NCBI GenBank assembly: GCA_023634235.1
Contig: JAMKCF010000015.1
Coordinates: 3,263,698-3,327,697, forward strand
DNA: 64,000 nucleotides
Source: Pisaster brevispinus
Taxonomy: Eukaryota; Echinodermata; Asteroidea; Forcipulatida; Asteriidae
Reading direction: 5' to 3'
This document shows, one piece after another, positions 1 through 11,400 of this stretch. The first letter of the stretch is position 1. Every line of letters starts with the position of its first letter. Below the pieces are notes generated by a model, which did not search any database, had not been told where the DNA came from, and worked only from the letters and a program-made list of their open reading frames with translations. Both the position numbers and the translations under genes were made by a program.

Positions 1-467
1 CCGCCGAAAGGGACTTTTGAAGTCTTTTGCAGACACCTCATTTACTTCCGGAGGCTTTCGATAATCGATACTCGATAATACGAATCGATCTTGGCTCACT
101 ATCGATTGTTTGCCTTCATGTTTACTTTTTTCTGTCTTCTTTCTGCATAGAAATGCATGAGTTGTACATATTATTACTAAATGTATCATTTGTGTTATTT
201 TCTTATATTATTTATTTTGTATCTTGATAATGGAATTATCTTTGTATATTCATATTAACTTTAAATTTTCATCGTATCCTAGAGAGAAATTAATGTGTGT
301 GTGTTGTAATAAAGGCAGCAGGCAGTAATTGCAAGTGATTGCTGATGAATGTTCATAGGATATGTACCTAGACGTCTTAATATCAAGTATACACATTTAG
401 TCTCACACGTACCCAGTTTACAATCAAGTACTATCATAAGATTTAGATGTCCATAGCCGATAATTCC

Positions 468-630
468 TATAGACCTTATGCACATGACGTCATTTGAGCA
501 AGGCGCCCTCGCCTAGAGGTCAAAAGGAGCTTGTTCATTGGCTGAGCCTGTGCGCCGCGCGTACAAATCTGTGCGTTTCGATTGTTTTGTCAAGATGGCG
601 GCTGGATGGCTTCAATGCATAAGGTCTTTA
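468..630. mobile_element. MITE, TTATGCA family (copy 1)
   Basis: The ends are inverted: ATAGACCTTATGCACATGAC at the left and ATGCATAAGGTCTTTA at the right. The interior contains GCGCCCTCGCCTAGAGGTCAAAAGG-like sequence and a CAAGATGGCGG stretch. The same element recurs in opposite orientation at 60884-61060. About 160 bp; no coding capacity. Confidence 0.7.
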
Positions 631-1325
631 AAGGTAAACACGTGTGCCACTAGAGTTAGGTATGTTGTTTAATATTAATTAATCAAAAGTGTTGATTTTT
701 ATGACGGTGATTGTTCAAGTTACAAGGCGGGTTAAGCTGGTCCGACATAAACTGCTCTCTTTAAATTTAAGATTAAAACGTTTTTAAATCAAATTTTTTC
801 CCCCACGAAAATACCGTGACGCATAATAACCATGAAACTAATAATCAAAACATTCAACAAAACTGGGTCACCAGTTTATCCACAAAATTTAACAGAATCA
901 ACAGCGACTGGTCTTGGGAAGACTCACGTTTATCAATTTGTTGCTTCTCGAGTAAGCTTTTGTTTCACTAAGCAGAATTCAAAGATTGCTATTATTAGGA
1001 TCATGCCAGAATGTAGGACTATATACAGCACTTCTATTTGTAATGTATTGCACTTGGTGTGTGAACAATAACCTAGACGTGCTTACTAGCAAATGTTTAG
1101 TCGTTAATTAAATCCATGGCATCGTTTATTGTAATCGTTAATAAACGTTTAATAAACGTGTGGCTGTAACTTAAACTCGTGTACGTGATGTTTTGAAGCT
1201 TTGCATTTGTGTGGAAAATAAGAAGTAACTATAACTAGTAAACTAGCAGGTACAAACCATTTGTAAATATTGTTTTTCTTTTCTTCTTTGTTTTTTGTGT
1301 AAAGAGATTTACACGTGGTTGTACA
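631..1325. other. Non-coding, no feature recognised
   Basis: AT-rich sequence with short open frames only; no splice-bounded coding stretch, repeat or RNA gene seen. Confidence 0.5.
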
Positions 1326-1680
1326 CAGTGGCGTAACTAGGGATGGGGGGGGGGGGGGGGTTGCACGGGGCACCTGCCTCCCCCCAAATCGATGTCCGTG
1401 CCCCCATTTGAAACCTGGACTTTTAGGGTTGGAAATCCAGAGTCAAATGTTACAGTTTACATGCTTCAATACTTCAGTTGTTCACACAATGTATTTTTTT
1501 TTTCACATTAACGCCAGATTATCTTATAAAAGATAGTCAATTACCCTTGTTTAGGTGCTGAAAAGTGGGTTGTTTAAGGAAAAGGCAAATGGAAACTTGG
1601 CAAGAAGTGCCCCCTAGAAAAAAACGGTGAACCCCTTGTGGCCCCCCCCCCCCCGAAATTTTACCCTAGTTACGGTGCTG
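1326..1680. mobile_element. MITE with CAGTGGCGTAACTAGGG termini
   Basis: The left end CAGTGGCGTAACTAGGG is mirrored at the right by CCCTAGTTACGGTGCTG. G-runs and C-runs flank the interior. Elements with this terminus are common in marine invertebrate genomes. A shorter, weaker relative may sit at 46338-46436. Confidence 0.65.
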
Positions 1681-2997
1681 GTTGAACCTGCAAGTTTACT
1701 AATACCTAGCTATACATTTACTTCTTAAAACTCGTGCTTAGTCATGAGTAGGGAGCTATTATTAGACATAGATGTCATAACAGTCAAGTAGTCGTCTGGC
1801 TAAAAGAAATAAATGTTGCTACCGGACCTGTGCCAATACGTCACTGTTACCATATCCGATGACCGGGTACTGTGGCATGTTGATTAAAATGTTGGTTTCC
1901 GGTGTTTTAAGATGTACAATTTTAAGTTGCGTTTTAAAACCACTTTCTAAATAGTGCAGTTTTGTGACACAACCCACGTCACTGTCACACTACTTCTTTT
2001 GTAAAGGGGCATACTGCGTCATACCTCATCCCCCCTACACTATTACGGACGCCTACTGTATGACCTTCGGCTTTAATGGGGCAACCATCCGCGGCCAGGA
2101 TTATTGATCAATTACTTCGCAATTTAGAAATCACTTTCACTCCATTTTCACACGCATAACAAAACTTTTGCGTTGGTTTGTGCTGATATCACCCAGAGTG
2201 CCCGATCGTGCCTTCACGCCATTTTGACCTACATTACATGTGTTTACCGTTGGACGATGTTGTTACATAAAATTGGTTGAGTTTGTCACTACTTTCGTTT
2301 CATCATTAGGCCTAGGCCTTTAGTGTTCTATCATTATGTTTACGTGGAATACCTGTTTTGTAAATTGCCATACTCACATGGGGGGGGGGGGGGAATTGGC
2401 GATTTCAAGTAAAAACTTCCCAAAACAAAATCAATTTACAAACAACCTTCAAGTTCCACTGAAAACAAGCAAAGGATTGTGGTGACCACTATCGGTCACA
2501 AGATCGACACGTTTCTCACAAAATCGAGGCACTTTTTGCAATGTCATTTACAACTGCTGACTATGACATAAAATACACAACTTGTAAACCTAGTATTAAT
2601 AGAAATTGACACATGTTTAAGCTTTAGTCCCGTGGTTGAACCGTTTACCCGTCTGTCCTCGATGCTGGGTACACACCAATGGAGGAATGGCATTTCCTTC
2701 CTCCATGGGCACACCAATGTCTTTGTAATTTGGTATGATATTCCGCCTGCACGTTTTCCTCGTAATCGAATCATGGTCGAAACTTTTTTGCAAATCCGTC
2801 CGGCTGATTTCTTCTCGTGTACATCATCCGTCCGGCTGATTCGTTCTCGTGAACATCACTGTCGTTTCCCAGAATAACGTCGGTTCGTTTTACTTTCAAT
2901 TTGGTTACAATTTGTAGTCTGTGAACAGAAATAAAACGCTGTAGGTAAAATCCCTAAAGAAAAATGACAGCGGGGGTGAGGTGGTAATAACGGTATT
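1681..2997. other. Non-coding; 32-bp tandem duplication at 2794-2857
   Basis: No gene seen. A 12-13 bp G-run lies near 2381. At 2794-2857 a 32-bp unit beginning ATCCGTCCGGCTGATT occurs twice in tandem with a few mismatches. Confidence 0.55.
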
Positions 2998-2998
2998 A

Positions 2999-3374
2999 TA
3001 CAGGATTGATAAGGATAACAAAAAAAAATCGTTGTTTAATTCTAGTCTGAAAGCTTAGTAATTACTTAAAGTTCATACTAAAACCATTTTTTTTTTAGTG
3101 AGAAATATTTCCCTCTGAAATGAAGTCATATCCGAGAAAACTGTATCTGAAAGCCTAAAAAAACCACAACAGCTGATTTTGGTTGTTACAACCCAAATTA
3201 AAGACAATGACTGGTACATGCTGAAAATTGTGCTGGTTTTTTTTTCTCTCTCACTATTTTCTCCTGACTCACACAACGAAGTTAAGCCCAATTTTGTTCA
3301 CATGTATTTTATGTCTGGTTGTTCACACACAAAACATGACTATTTTGGTCAGCTCTATTAAACCAACCCTGCAT
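2999..3374 (-). mobile_element. MITE, TACAGGATTGGTA family (copy 1, minus)
   Basis: Reverse-oriented copy of the window's most frequent repeat. Its left end TACAGGATTGATAAGGATAA and right end CCAACCCTGCATA match the consensus termini. Short open frames over it are repeat-derived. Confidence 0.75.
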
Positions 3375-3837
3375 AAAACCTTCAAATGAGGGTATGGAAG
3401 GGCACTTTCCTGACTGTCGGTTTCTCTGAAAATAACGTTGAACCAATTCCTGCAGATGTTGAACAAATTGAAACTAAAAAAAAACAAAAACCGGATGAGT
3501 GAACGCTGGGATCCGTTTGACTTATACCATCCTTTCTCTATGCTTATACTAAGCGGATATTTTATTATTTGCCGAGCGTTTACACTGAACTTTACCTCGG
3601 TAGCTTGATGACACCGTGGAGTGAAGGTACAGATCAACTTTAATTCCGTTCTGATAAATGAACTGACGAATGTGTAAACAGTTCAGACATCTTTCGGTGA
3701 TAGATTATTTGGGAAAAAATGGATAAGAGTTTTTTCCCCGAGTTTTCAAGAAACACGTCTGGTAACGGTAGGCACGTGATGAAATTGTTCATTTACAGAA
3801 ATACCTGTATTTTGTAAATGTTTGATTAACATTTTTT

Positions 3838-4285
3838 TTGTCCATGTTCTTGGTTATGAAAGTTAATAATAGTGGATCCGCATTACCATCGAAATTGGTC
3901 AAATTTGCGTTTCACGGGCAGTTAACATGCAAACTCTAAAAACAAAACAAAAAACAGGAAATATAGTCTGTCCCTCATCGATTTTGTCTATTTACTGGAA
4001 ATTCAGTTCCGTCTGTATTCACGATAATATTATTCAAAAGTCATCTGCAGAATAATTTGTAATTTGTTTTTGTGTTTTTATTATAATTTGTCATCCATGT
4101 TCGCTTTGTTTTGAAATTCCAAAATGCGGATCATCGAAATTAGTCAATATTATGTTAATTAATTGTTATTATTTGCGATTCGTATAGGCAAGACCCCAAA
4201 GCCTTTCACTTTATGCAAACTCTGAAAAAAGGACTGGAAAAAAAAACCGGAAAGGAAACATTGTCCCTCATCAACTATTCATGAA
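3838..4285 (+). repeat. Degenerate direct duplication, about 250-bp period
   Basis: Sequence from about 3838 (TGTCCATGTTC, then CATCGAAATTGGTCAA, ATGCAAACTCT, TCCCTCATC) is repeated in the same order from about 4088 with insertions and substitutions. An old local duplication with no coding potential. Confidence 0.5.
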
Positions 4286-6379
4286 ATAAATAACTAAAAA
4301 GTGGCGAGACCCTTCTACCACTATGCCGGGTCTTGTTCCCTGTGCAAATGCTGATACTTATCAAGCAAACAGTAACAAGACTACATGCCCCAGCCTCGTT
4401 TTGGTTACATCGTAAAGTTTGCAGGATTCTAAAACACGATGGCTGCTAATCATAAAGAATAATGGACTTGAGGTTACGTCATTCATGAGTACGGTTTCAT
4501 AGCGGATCTGCAATGATGCTTAAAAAATGAAATCATGTTGGTGGAAAATGATGAAACAATGTTTCCTGTATCCATTTCCGACGACTCAAGAGAACAGCTT
4601 GTGCACCTGAGGAATTGGTTATGTTCAAAACCAAATCCGCCTCCAGTACCCCCCCCCCCCCCCCCCCCGTCCGCTCAACATAATTATTACAGCATTCAGC
4701 GGTCACAGGTCACCAAAGCGTGCCAACTACTAAGATCAACACAGCGATTCCGTTCAGTGCGCATTATGGAAGGACAACGGGATCATTGCACCAGATTGTA
4801 TAAAAGGTCCCAGCTGGAACTGAATCGGGCAGAAAACCAACAACAACACTTCTCGTGAGTTAGCACCGACAGAAATCATTCACTCTAAGCATAGAGCAAG
4901 GCTCTAAGTGAATTTAAAGTTGTCATTCTAATTGTAAGTATAGCTATTTTCCTTGTGCTTCTGTTTTGACTTATTTATTAGAAATCTTCATGGATAGTGC
5001 CTCTTGTGGTTGTACTTGTAGTGTGGGCCTTTGAAGGACACACAAGTGAAGGAAAACAAGCAGTAGGCCTGTTTCAATTTTGTTGTTGCAATAATTTTAA
5101 CCGATTGTATTACTGCAGGAAAAGTTGCCGCCTTGTCACTCATTAGTCATTATAATATAACCCCCAAACTTATCTTACTTTCTTAAGATTGTTTCTTTTG
5201 GTTGTAAAAAGTGACATGTGCTTTTTAGCTAATTAATAGTTGCGACGACCGTTCTCCTTCAAATTTCAATGATCTAACAAAAACATTCAATACATCGGTG
5301 CACCGCGACATGACATCGTTTGTTTTCAAGTAGATGTTGGTCTACCATCTCTGGCTGTTGAGTTTAAAATTGTTGTAAATCTAGTAATGTAGTTATTTTA
5401 TAACGTGGGGCTGTTTTTGGCTGCATGCACCATGCATGCACAGAGCAATTCGAGGGGTTTCGAAAGTACAGTGTTGTTATCACAAGCCGTTTACCAAATG
5501 AAGCAGTCGTGTTGGATTCCCATGGTGTGATACAGCGTGGGACCGCACCACAGACAGCATAACCATTTTATGGACACCAAGGCCGAGGAAAGCACGTAGG
5601 CTTCGCAAGGTCTCTTTTTTTTAAAAGCAAGCCTGCTGTGCACCCAAGCTGACACCTGTGCATAACCGGTACTGAGCAGTATGTAAGGCCCTTGCTCTAT
5701 GCATGGAGGTAGAATTGCTCTATGATAAGGCCATGTAAGGCCGTGGAGATTTTTTTTTTTAAGCCACCATTTGACGAACGTCTCACATCAGTGAAAACAG
5801 TATGTCTTTTTATTCTGAGACATTTTTAGGCATTACAAAGTTGAAAAATAAAAAAAGGCATTGAAAAATGTTGCTTGGTTCGATTAAAGAAAGAGTCGCT
5901 CTGAAGTTTTGTAGATGCCTTCATGGTTTTGATTGGCTCCTTCTGTCAAGATACCGGGAAGACCCTGAAATAATATAACTGTTGATTTATAAACTGATTC
6001 TAAATTTGAACGTTAATTTGCAGCTTTAAAAAAACTACTCCTATCATGGAATGTAGGAAGTTAACCTCCTTAAAATGACATAGATTTTTGCAAACAACAC
6101 TCTCCTTCTTATGGGGGTTTTCGTGCGGCATCTTGCCCCCCTACCGCTTCCCGAGGTCAATCATGGAGGAAGGGGTCAATCAATCTAGATGAGCTGCTGT
6201 TTTAATGTAAACAGAGGCAACAAGGGTGAGGCGTGTCACTGTATCAAGTTACTATCACATTATAAGGCAATATGGGTTGTAACAGTAGTTCGTGACATAC
6301 TACAACTGTTTGTCATTTAGCTTTAATTTAAAAGTGCTCCTCGTCTTATGGTTCGATGATATCACTCCACGCCTTCGTG
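4286..6379. other. Non-coding; no gene supported
   Basis: Contains a 17-18 bp C-run near 4650 inside a 107-codon open frame (4535-4858) that has no recognisable domain or splice context. No RNA gene or mobile element was identified. Confidence 0.45.
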
Positions 6380-6790
6380 GTTCGATGTGCTTCGATTCAA
6401 CTCCACCATCCGGCCTTGCGCTTGTTTGGTAAAAAAAAATAATGGCACTACAATCTGTTTTACTTGGTTAGAAGTAAAAGCAGCTTTCGATTGCAGAAAG
6501 CATTTTGAGAATCATTTCACTTCGAAGAAATGTGGTTATGGAAAAAAATGTATCTATTTTTGTCCCCCAAAATTTGAATCTGAGAAACGTTAACTGTCAG
6601 ATACGTTTGTCATATTGTGTATTCCGACCATGGATTATTATTCCTAGGTGGACATAAACCGCTGTGGGTTTTCGGCGATATCTCAAAAACGCTACCACCT
6701 TTTGAAATAAATGTTTCACATATTTTATTATGTATATCTACATTTATATAGGATTAAAACCACCGGACGGTTTCAAAAACCAACGGTATA
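6380..6790 (+). repeat. Interspersed repeat, shared with 52290-52672
   Basis: Shared landmarks in the same order: AGAATCATTTCACTT, GTGGTTATGGAAAAA, TCGGCGATATCTCAAAAAC, CTACCACCTTTTGAAAT, and a terminus with GGTATAC. About 400 bp; a non-autonomous element of unknown class. Confidence 0.65.
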
Positions 6791-6905
6791 CGACCCCTGT
6801 AAGCTTTTTGTTAAGTAGCCCACCCACCAAGGCCACCAGGCTACGTGTATATTATAGTAAACTGCGTTTTACTTGCCCCACCAAACAGGAAGTTTTAGTA
6901 GCCCT

Positions 6906-7070
6906 GGGGCGGGTTTCACAAATAGTTAAGACTAGTCTTATCTCGAGTTAGGACGAGTTATTACTCGTCCCCTTTCTCTATGCTCGTCCTAACTTCGGAC
7001 TATAGCCTTAAGTTTTTAATAGCTCCTAGGACTAGTCCTAAGTTAGGACTATCTTTGTGAAATCGACCCC
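6906..7070. mobile_element. Hairpin MITE, GTCCTAACTTAGGAC family (copy 1)
   Basis: Ends are GGGTTTCACAAATAG and CTTTGTGAAATCGACCCC. The interior consists of nested palindromes such as GGACTAGTCC and CCTAAGTTAGG. The whole element can fold into one stem. Confidence 0.75.
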
Positions 7071-7632
7071 AGATTCTAAACATGCTTTGTCATAAATGTA
7101 TCTTTCTGAGGAATTGAAACGATCTCGACCAGCAGTTTAGTGGTCAACTGAACTGACAAGTACTCACTCACTAATAAAGATTTTAAGATTTATTGAGTGT
7201 TTTAAAACAAGTGCACCGTTTTTAGCAGCCCAAAGCTATTTGGGAAGTGGTGTTTACGAGCCCATATCAGTTTTATAGACAATGAACGCCGGACAAGTGC
7301 TACTGCTATTAAGGGTAAGCCCTGGCTGGACCACGTAAAGCAAATCATTATGCTCGTTAAAAAAACAAACCGTATTATCTGTAGCATAATGAACACCAGA
7401 TGCGACAGTAATCCTCCATCCACTCGATTGCAACAAAATCAACACCGATTATTGTGTAGGGCCTATTCGAAACTACTCGTAGATCCTCTTATTTTTTAAT
7501 AGTTTCCTGGTGGTATAATTTTATGGGGCGCCGTTTGTCAATTAATTGTTTAGCGGGTTTTTTTGGACATGTTTTTACCATGGTTTGTAACAATTAGATG
7601 TAAACCATAGAAATTGCTGCCATTTTTTCGTG

Positions 7633-7882
7633 GTTTACATACCATGAATATACAATCAAAGCTTCATCATAAAACATGGTTTATAAACCATGAAAATTTC
7701 AAGCACCTTCAAAACATGGTTTGTAAACCATGAAAATTCTAGCATCATAAAACATGGTTGCATGAAAATGATTGCATCATAAAACATGGTTTATAAACCA
7801 TGAAAATTAAAGCTTCATAAAACACGGTTTTTAAACCATGAAATTGAGGCATCGTAATTCATGGTTTATAAACCATGAAAAC
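7633..7882. repeat. Tandem array of palindromes, core ATGGTTTATAAACCAT
   Basis: Six to seven units of about 32-43 bp. Each carries CATGGTTTATAAACCATG or a variant, separated by an A-rich linker with GCATCATAAAA-like sequence. One unit (near 7755) has lost half of its palindrome. Non-coding. Confidence 0.8.
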
Positions 7883-7975
7883 TGTGTCAGTTCTGAGATC
7901 CTATATAATTTAACCCGGACCTATTAAGCCTTCAGCCTATTTCGTACGGACCATACTTGTCAGTTTTTATACAGG

Positions 7976-8328
7976 TTATACATGATTAAAGGATTGGTTA
8001 GAGCTGACAAAATAGTCGCAGACAGTGTTCATGTTTTGTGTTACCAACCATACAATAACACACCTTCGAAAACTTGGGCTTTATCCGTCGTGTGAGTCAG
8101 AAGAAAATGGTGAAAAAACATGTACAATTTTCAGCATGTAAATAGACATCGTCCTTAATTATGGTTGTAACAATCAAAATCAGCTGTTGTTGAGATACAG
8201 TTTTCTCGAATAGAACTTCACTTCACTTCCTTTACAGGGACAAAATGGTTCTAGTACCAGTAGTATGAACTAGTAAGCCTTCAGACTAAAATCAAACAAC
8301 GGTGTACTTCATCCTTCAACCCTGTATA
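7976..8328 (+). mobile_element. MITE, TACAGGATTGGTA family (copy 2)
   Basis: Contains the family landmarks GTCGCAGACAGTGTTCATG, TTCAGCATGTAAA, GATACAGTTTTCTCGA and CAGACTAAAATCAAACAA, ending CAACCCTGTATA. It lies about 140 bp upstream of the P450-A start codon. Confidence 0.75.
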
Positions 8329-8467
8329 TTTTTAGAGTGAGAATAGATATTGGAGTACGAGTATTTTAGTTGGAACACTTGAACTTTTAAAAACCGTTTC
8401 AAAACCACTTATCGTTTGTTCTCATCAAACAGGAAGTTTTTTAACTGGGAAGCGGATCTAATAAATC

Positions 8468-11400
8468 ATGGTCATCGTAACAGCGGCGGCAACGGCCGCC
8501 ATGGCCGGAGCGGCAGTGTCTGGAACAACCCTGGCCCTCTTCTTCAGCACAATTTGCCTCATTGCCGTGGTCATCTCGATGACCCATCAGCATAACCATC
8601 ATCATCGTCACCATCACCACCGGAGACTGTCAAACTTCCCGGGAGGACCCCACAGGGTACCTCTCCTTGGAAACATCCCAAGTAAGTCATCCCAGTAAAA
8701 TAGTTCCGACTTTCCAGGGAAACAATTTGAGAGGAGAGCCTGGACTTTATGTTAATTAGATAACCATTGAGGCATAGTTCAATCAATACGGTTATACAAC
8801 CTTTTCCAAACTGCTTTTTACTGTCGTAAATAAATACATGTCACTTAAGGTCGGGTCATAGATTAGTGTTTGTCAACGTAATGCTGATTTTTAGGCAATT
8901 TTTTTTTTTTTTAAAGATGCAATAAAAGTTCCATGTGACAACTTCAGCTGAATACTCAGCTACTTGCTGAGAAAACAGTAAAAAGCCTGCAACGGTATTT
9001 TCAAACGAGCGTCGAATCCACCCACTATAAAGCGAGGTGACGGCGGGTACCAACCGCATCTCAGGCAGCAGGCAGCGAACGGACACCAACCCTCGGAGAT
9101 CTGAGAAACGATTCATGCATGAACCGTTTTTCGGTTTAAAATGGTTTGGGGTGGAAATTTATCCAAACCATATTTTCTTCGAAGGGAGTCCTTTCTCAAA
9201 ATAGTTTATACTATCAAAAGCTGCCAGGGTTATTTATTATGCTTTTTTAACAACTTCATTCATTCGACAGTTTTGACCAGCACCGACACGCCGTACGTAA
9301 CATGCGCAGAGCTGGCGAAGAAGCACGGTGAAATCTACTCACTAAAGCTTGGTGACGAGTGGTTCTTGGTCCTGAATTCCACCGAAACAATAAGAGAAGC
9401 TTTCCTAGACTACGGCGAGGAGTTCGCTGGCAGGCCTGCGCTCTATTCAAGTGAGTTTCCTCATTCTTTTGCCTTTATTTAAAGGTATTACTATTAGAGG
9501 GGATTAGACAGTAGTCGCAGACAGTGTTAATTTTTTTATGTGGACAACCATGTCATATATGAAATAACAAAGCTGTGAAACTGTGGGCTTAATCCATTGT
9601 GTGAATGAGGAGAGGAAATAACCAAGTGAAAAATCGTGCACAATTTTCAGCATGTACACTCATTGTCCTTAATTTTGGTTGTAGGGCTTTCAGATACAGT
9701 TTTATCAAATATCACTTAATAGAGGGAAATATTTCGCAGGAAGGAAAAAAAAAGGTTCTAGCATGAATTTCATATTCAATAAGCTTTCAGAAAATGGTGT
9801 TGTTGTTTTTTTTTCGTTTTAAATCCTTACCACTTCTGTCTAATAACTTTAATACTTGAAAGATCAACACCAAAGATGCGGAACTTCCGAGTTTGAATGC
9901 GAAACCGCTTTTCCTAAACCAAGACATTTCCGTCATCAAGTTCTTCAACAATGAAAAGTGTGTGGGTCCATTTGCGTAGTGTGGGAGATTACGCCCGGCC
10001 TTTACTCTAGCACCTGAGGTTTGAACTAATCGATTTATGGTTTACCCATAGAATAAAAAAGAAGGTTTATTCACGGAAGAAGGCATGATTTATCAATGGG
10101 AATTTGTACATAAGTCTAGGTTACCTTTGTTTAACTGACAAACTGCGATTTAGTTTCTTTTGTGACGCCGAAGAATGTCACGCACTAGTGTTGGAACGAA
10201 GTCCATCATATGGGAGAACTCTTGAGGTTATAATAATATAACAGTTCGAGTGTTTAGTGAATGAGACCATAGAGTACACTGCATAAAACCGGGGTGTTAA
10301 AAATTGTCACCCTGGCCGATTTGTCACATAAGGTACCAATAAAAGAATCAAAATTTACAACCTCAAAACTATTACATTGGTGTTATTTTAACACCCTGGT
10401 GTAAATTTGTATTCCTTTTTGGTATCCATAATGTGATAACACCCATGGTGTCTTTTTTGACCCCCCCCCCCGCCCCCAGTTTTTTGCAGTGTATAGAGAT
10501 TCTATAATTTCACTTCACGTTGCTTGAAACTTATAAAATATTGCTGAACCGGAGTCCTCCCTTTTCTGGGGCAGGCTAGCCCAGAATCAGGACCCGGAAT
10601 CCTGCCCAGTTCTGACACTGGGAGAACGGAAGGCGGAGAAATATTCCGTTTTTAACTTCTCATCAAAACGTGTCATGTTCAAAAATGCAGTTGCCATTAA
10701 AACGTTATCTCGCAAGCCTAGAAGTTATTTCGGCTAGAATTAGTTTTCCCTTTTCAGATGTGGTGTTTAAAATAGAACAAGCTGTCGCCCAATAGTTGGT
10801 ATGGCATGCTATTTAAAAAAAAGAAGAAGCATATCGCAAATAACACCAAAAGAATATTATTGGTGTCAAGGTTAAAGGTATATGCTAACAAAGGTTTCAG
10901 CTTTGACTACTATAGTATGGCTGTGTTGCATATTGTTGAATATTGGCTTAGGCCTGTACTGTAAAAGCTATTCAAACATGCCCTTTGGAAAACATCGTTG
11001 TCCAATTAAACACAGCCAAAAATGGCTATAGGCCTACACAAGTCAGGGAATGGACACCGCTGCATTGTCATTAATAAAGAATGTCTGCTATTTGACCAAA
11101 TAAGTGAGCTATGAATAACAGATCAAACTGTTTTTTTTTTTAAAATTGTTATTAAGCATCGGTATGACGCGTATCATCGGTGGGAAATCGTCATGCATAA
11201 AGTTGTTATCTGTTTGAATAAATAAGTGACTACAACTGTTGTGACATTTTGGGCCGGAGCTTCTGTCACTTTTTATTAGACAGAGTGTAGAAATGTATTG
11301 ATAATACCGCTTGTTGGTGGAGGGCTGGGATCAACGTTACAGCCTCTTTCTCATTGTAGGTCTGTAGCCAGCCTCTCTCTTTTCCCACAGATATTTTCAT

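Noticed and set aside
3073..3637. Minus-strand open frames of 72 and 104 codons
   Set aside because: The first lies in a MITE copy; the second has no motif and starts at the MITE edge.
4535..4858. 107-codon plus-strand open frame with a polyproline run
   Set aside because: The prolines come from a C-homopolymer, there is no domain, and neither flanking exons nor homologous motifs are visible.
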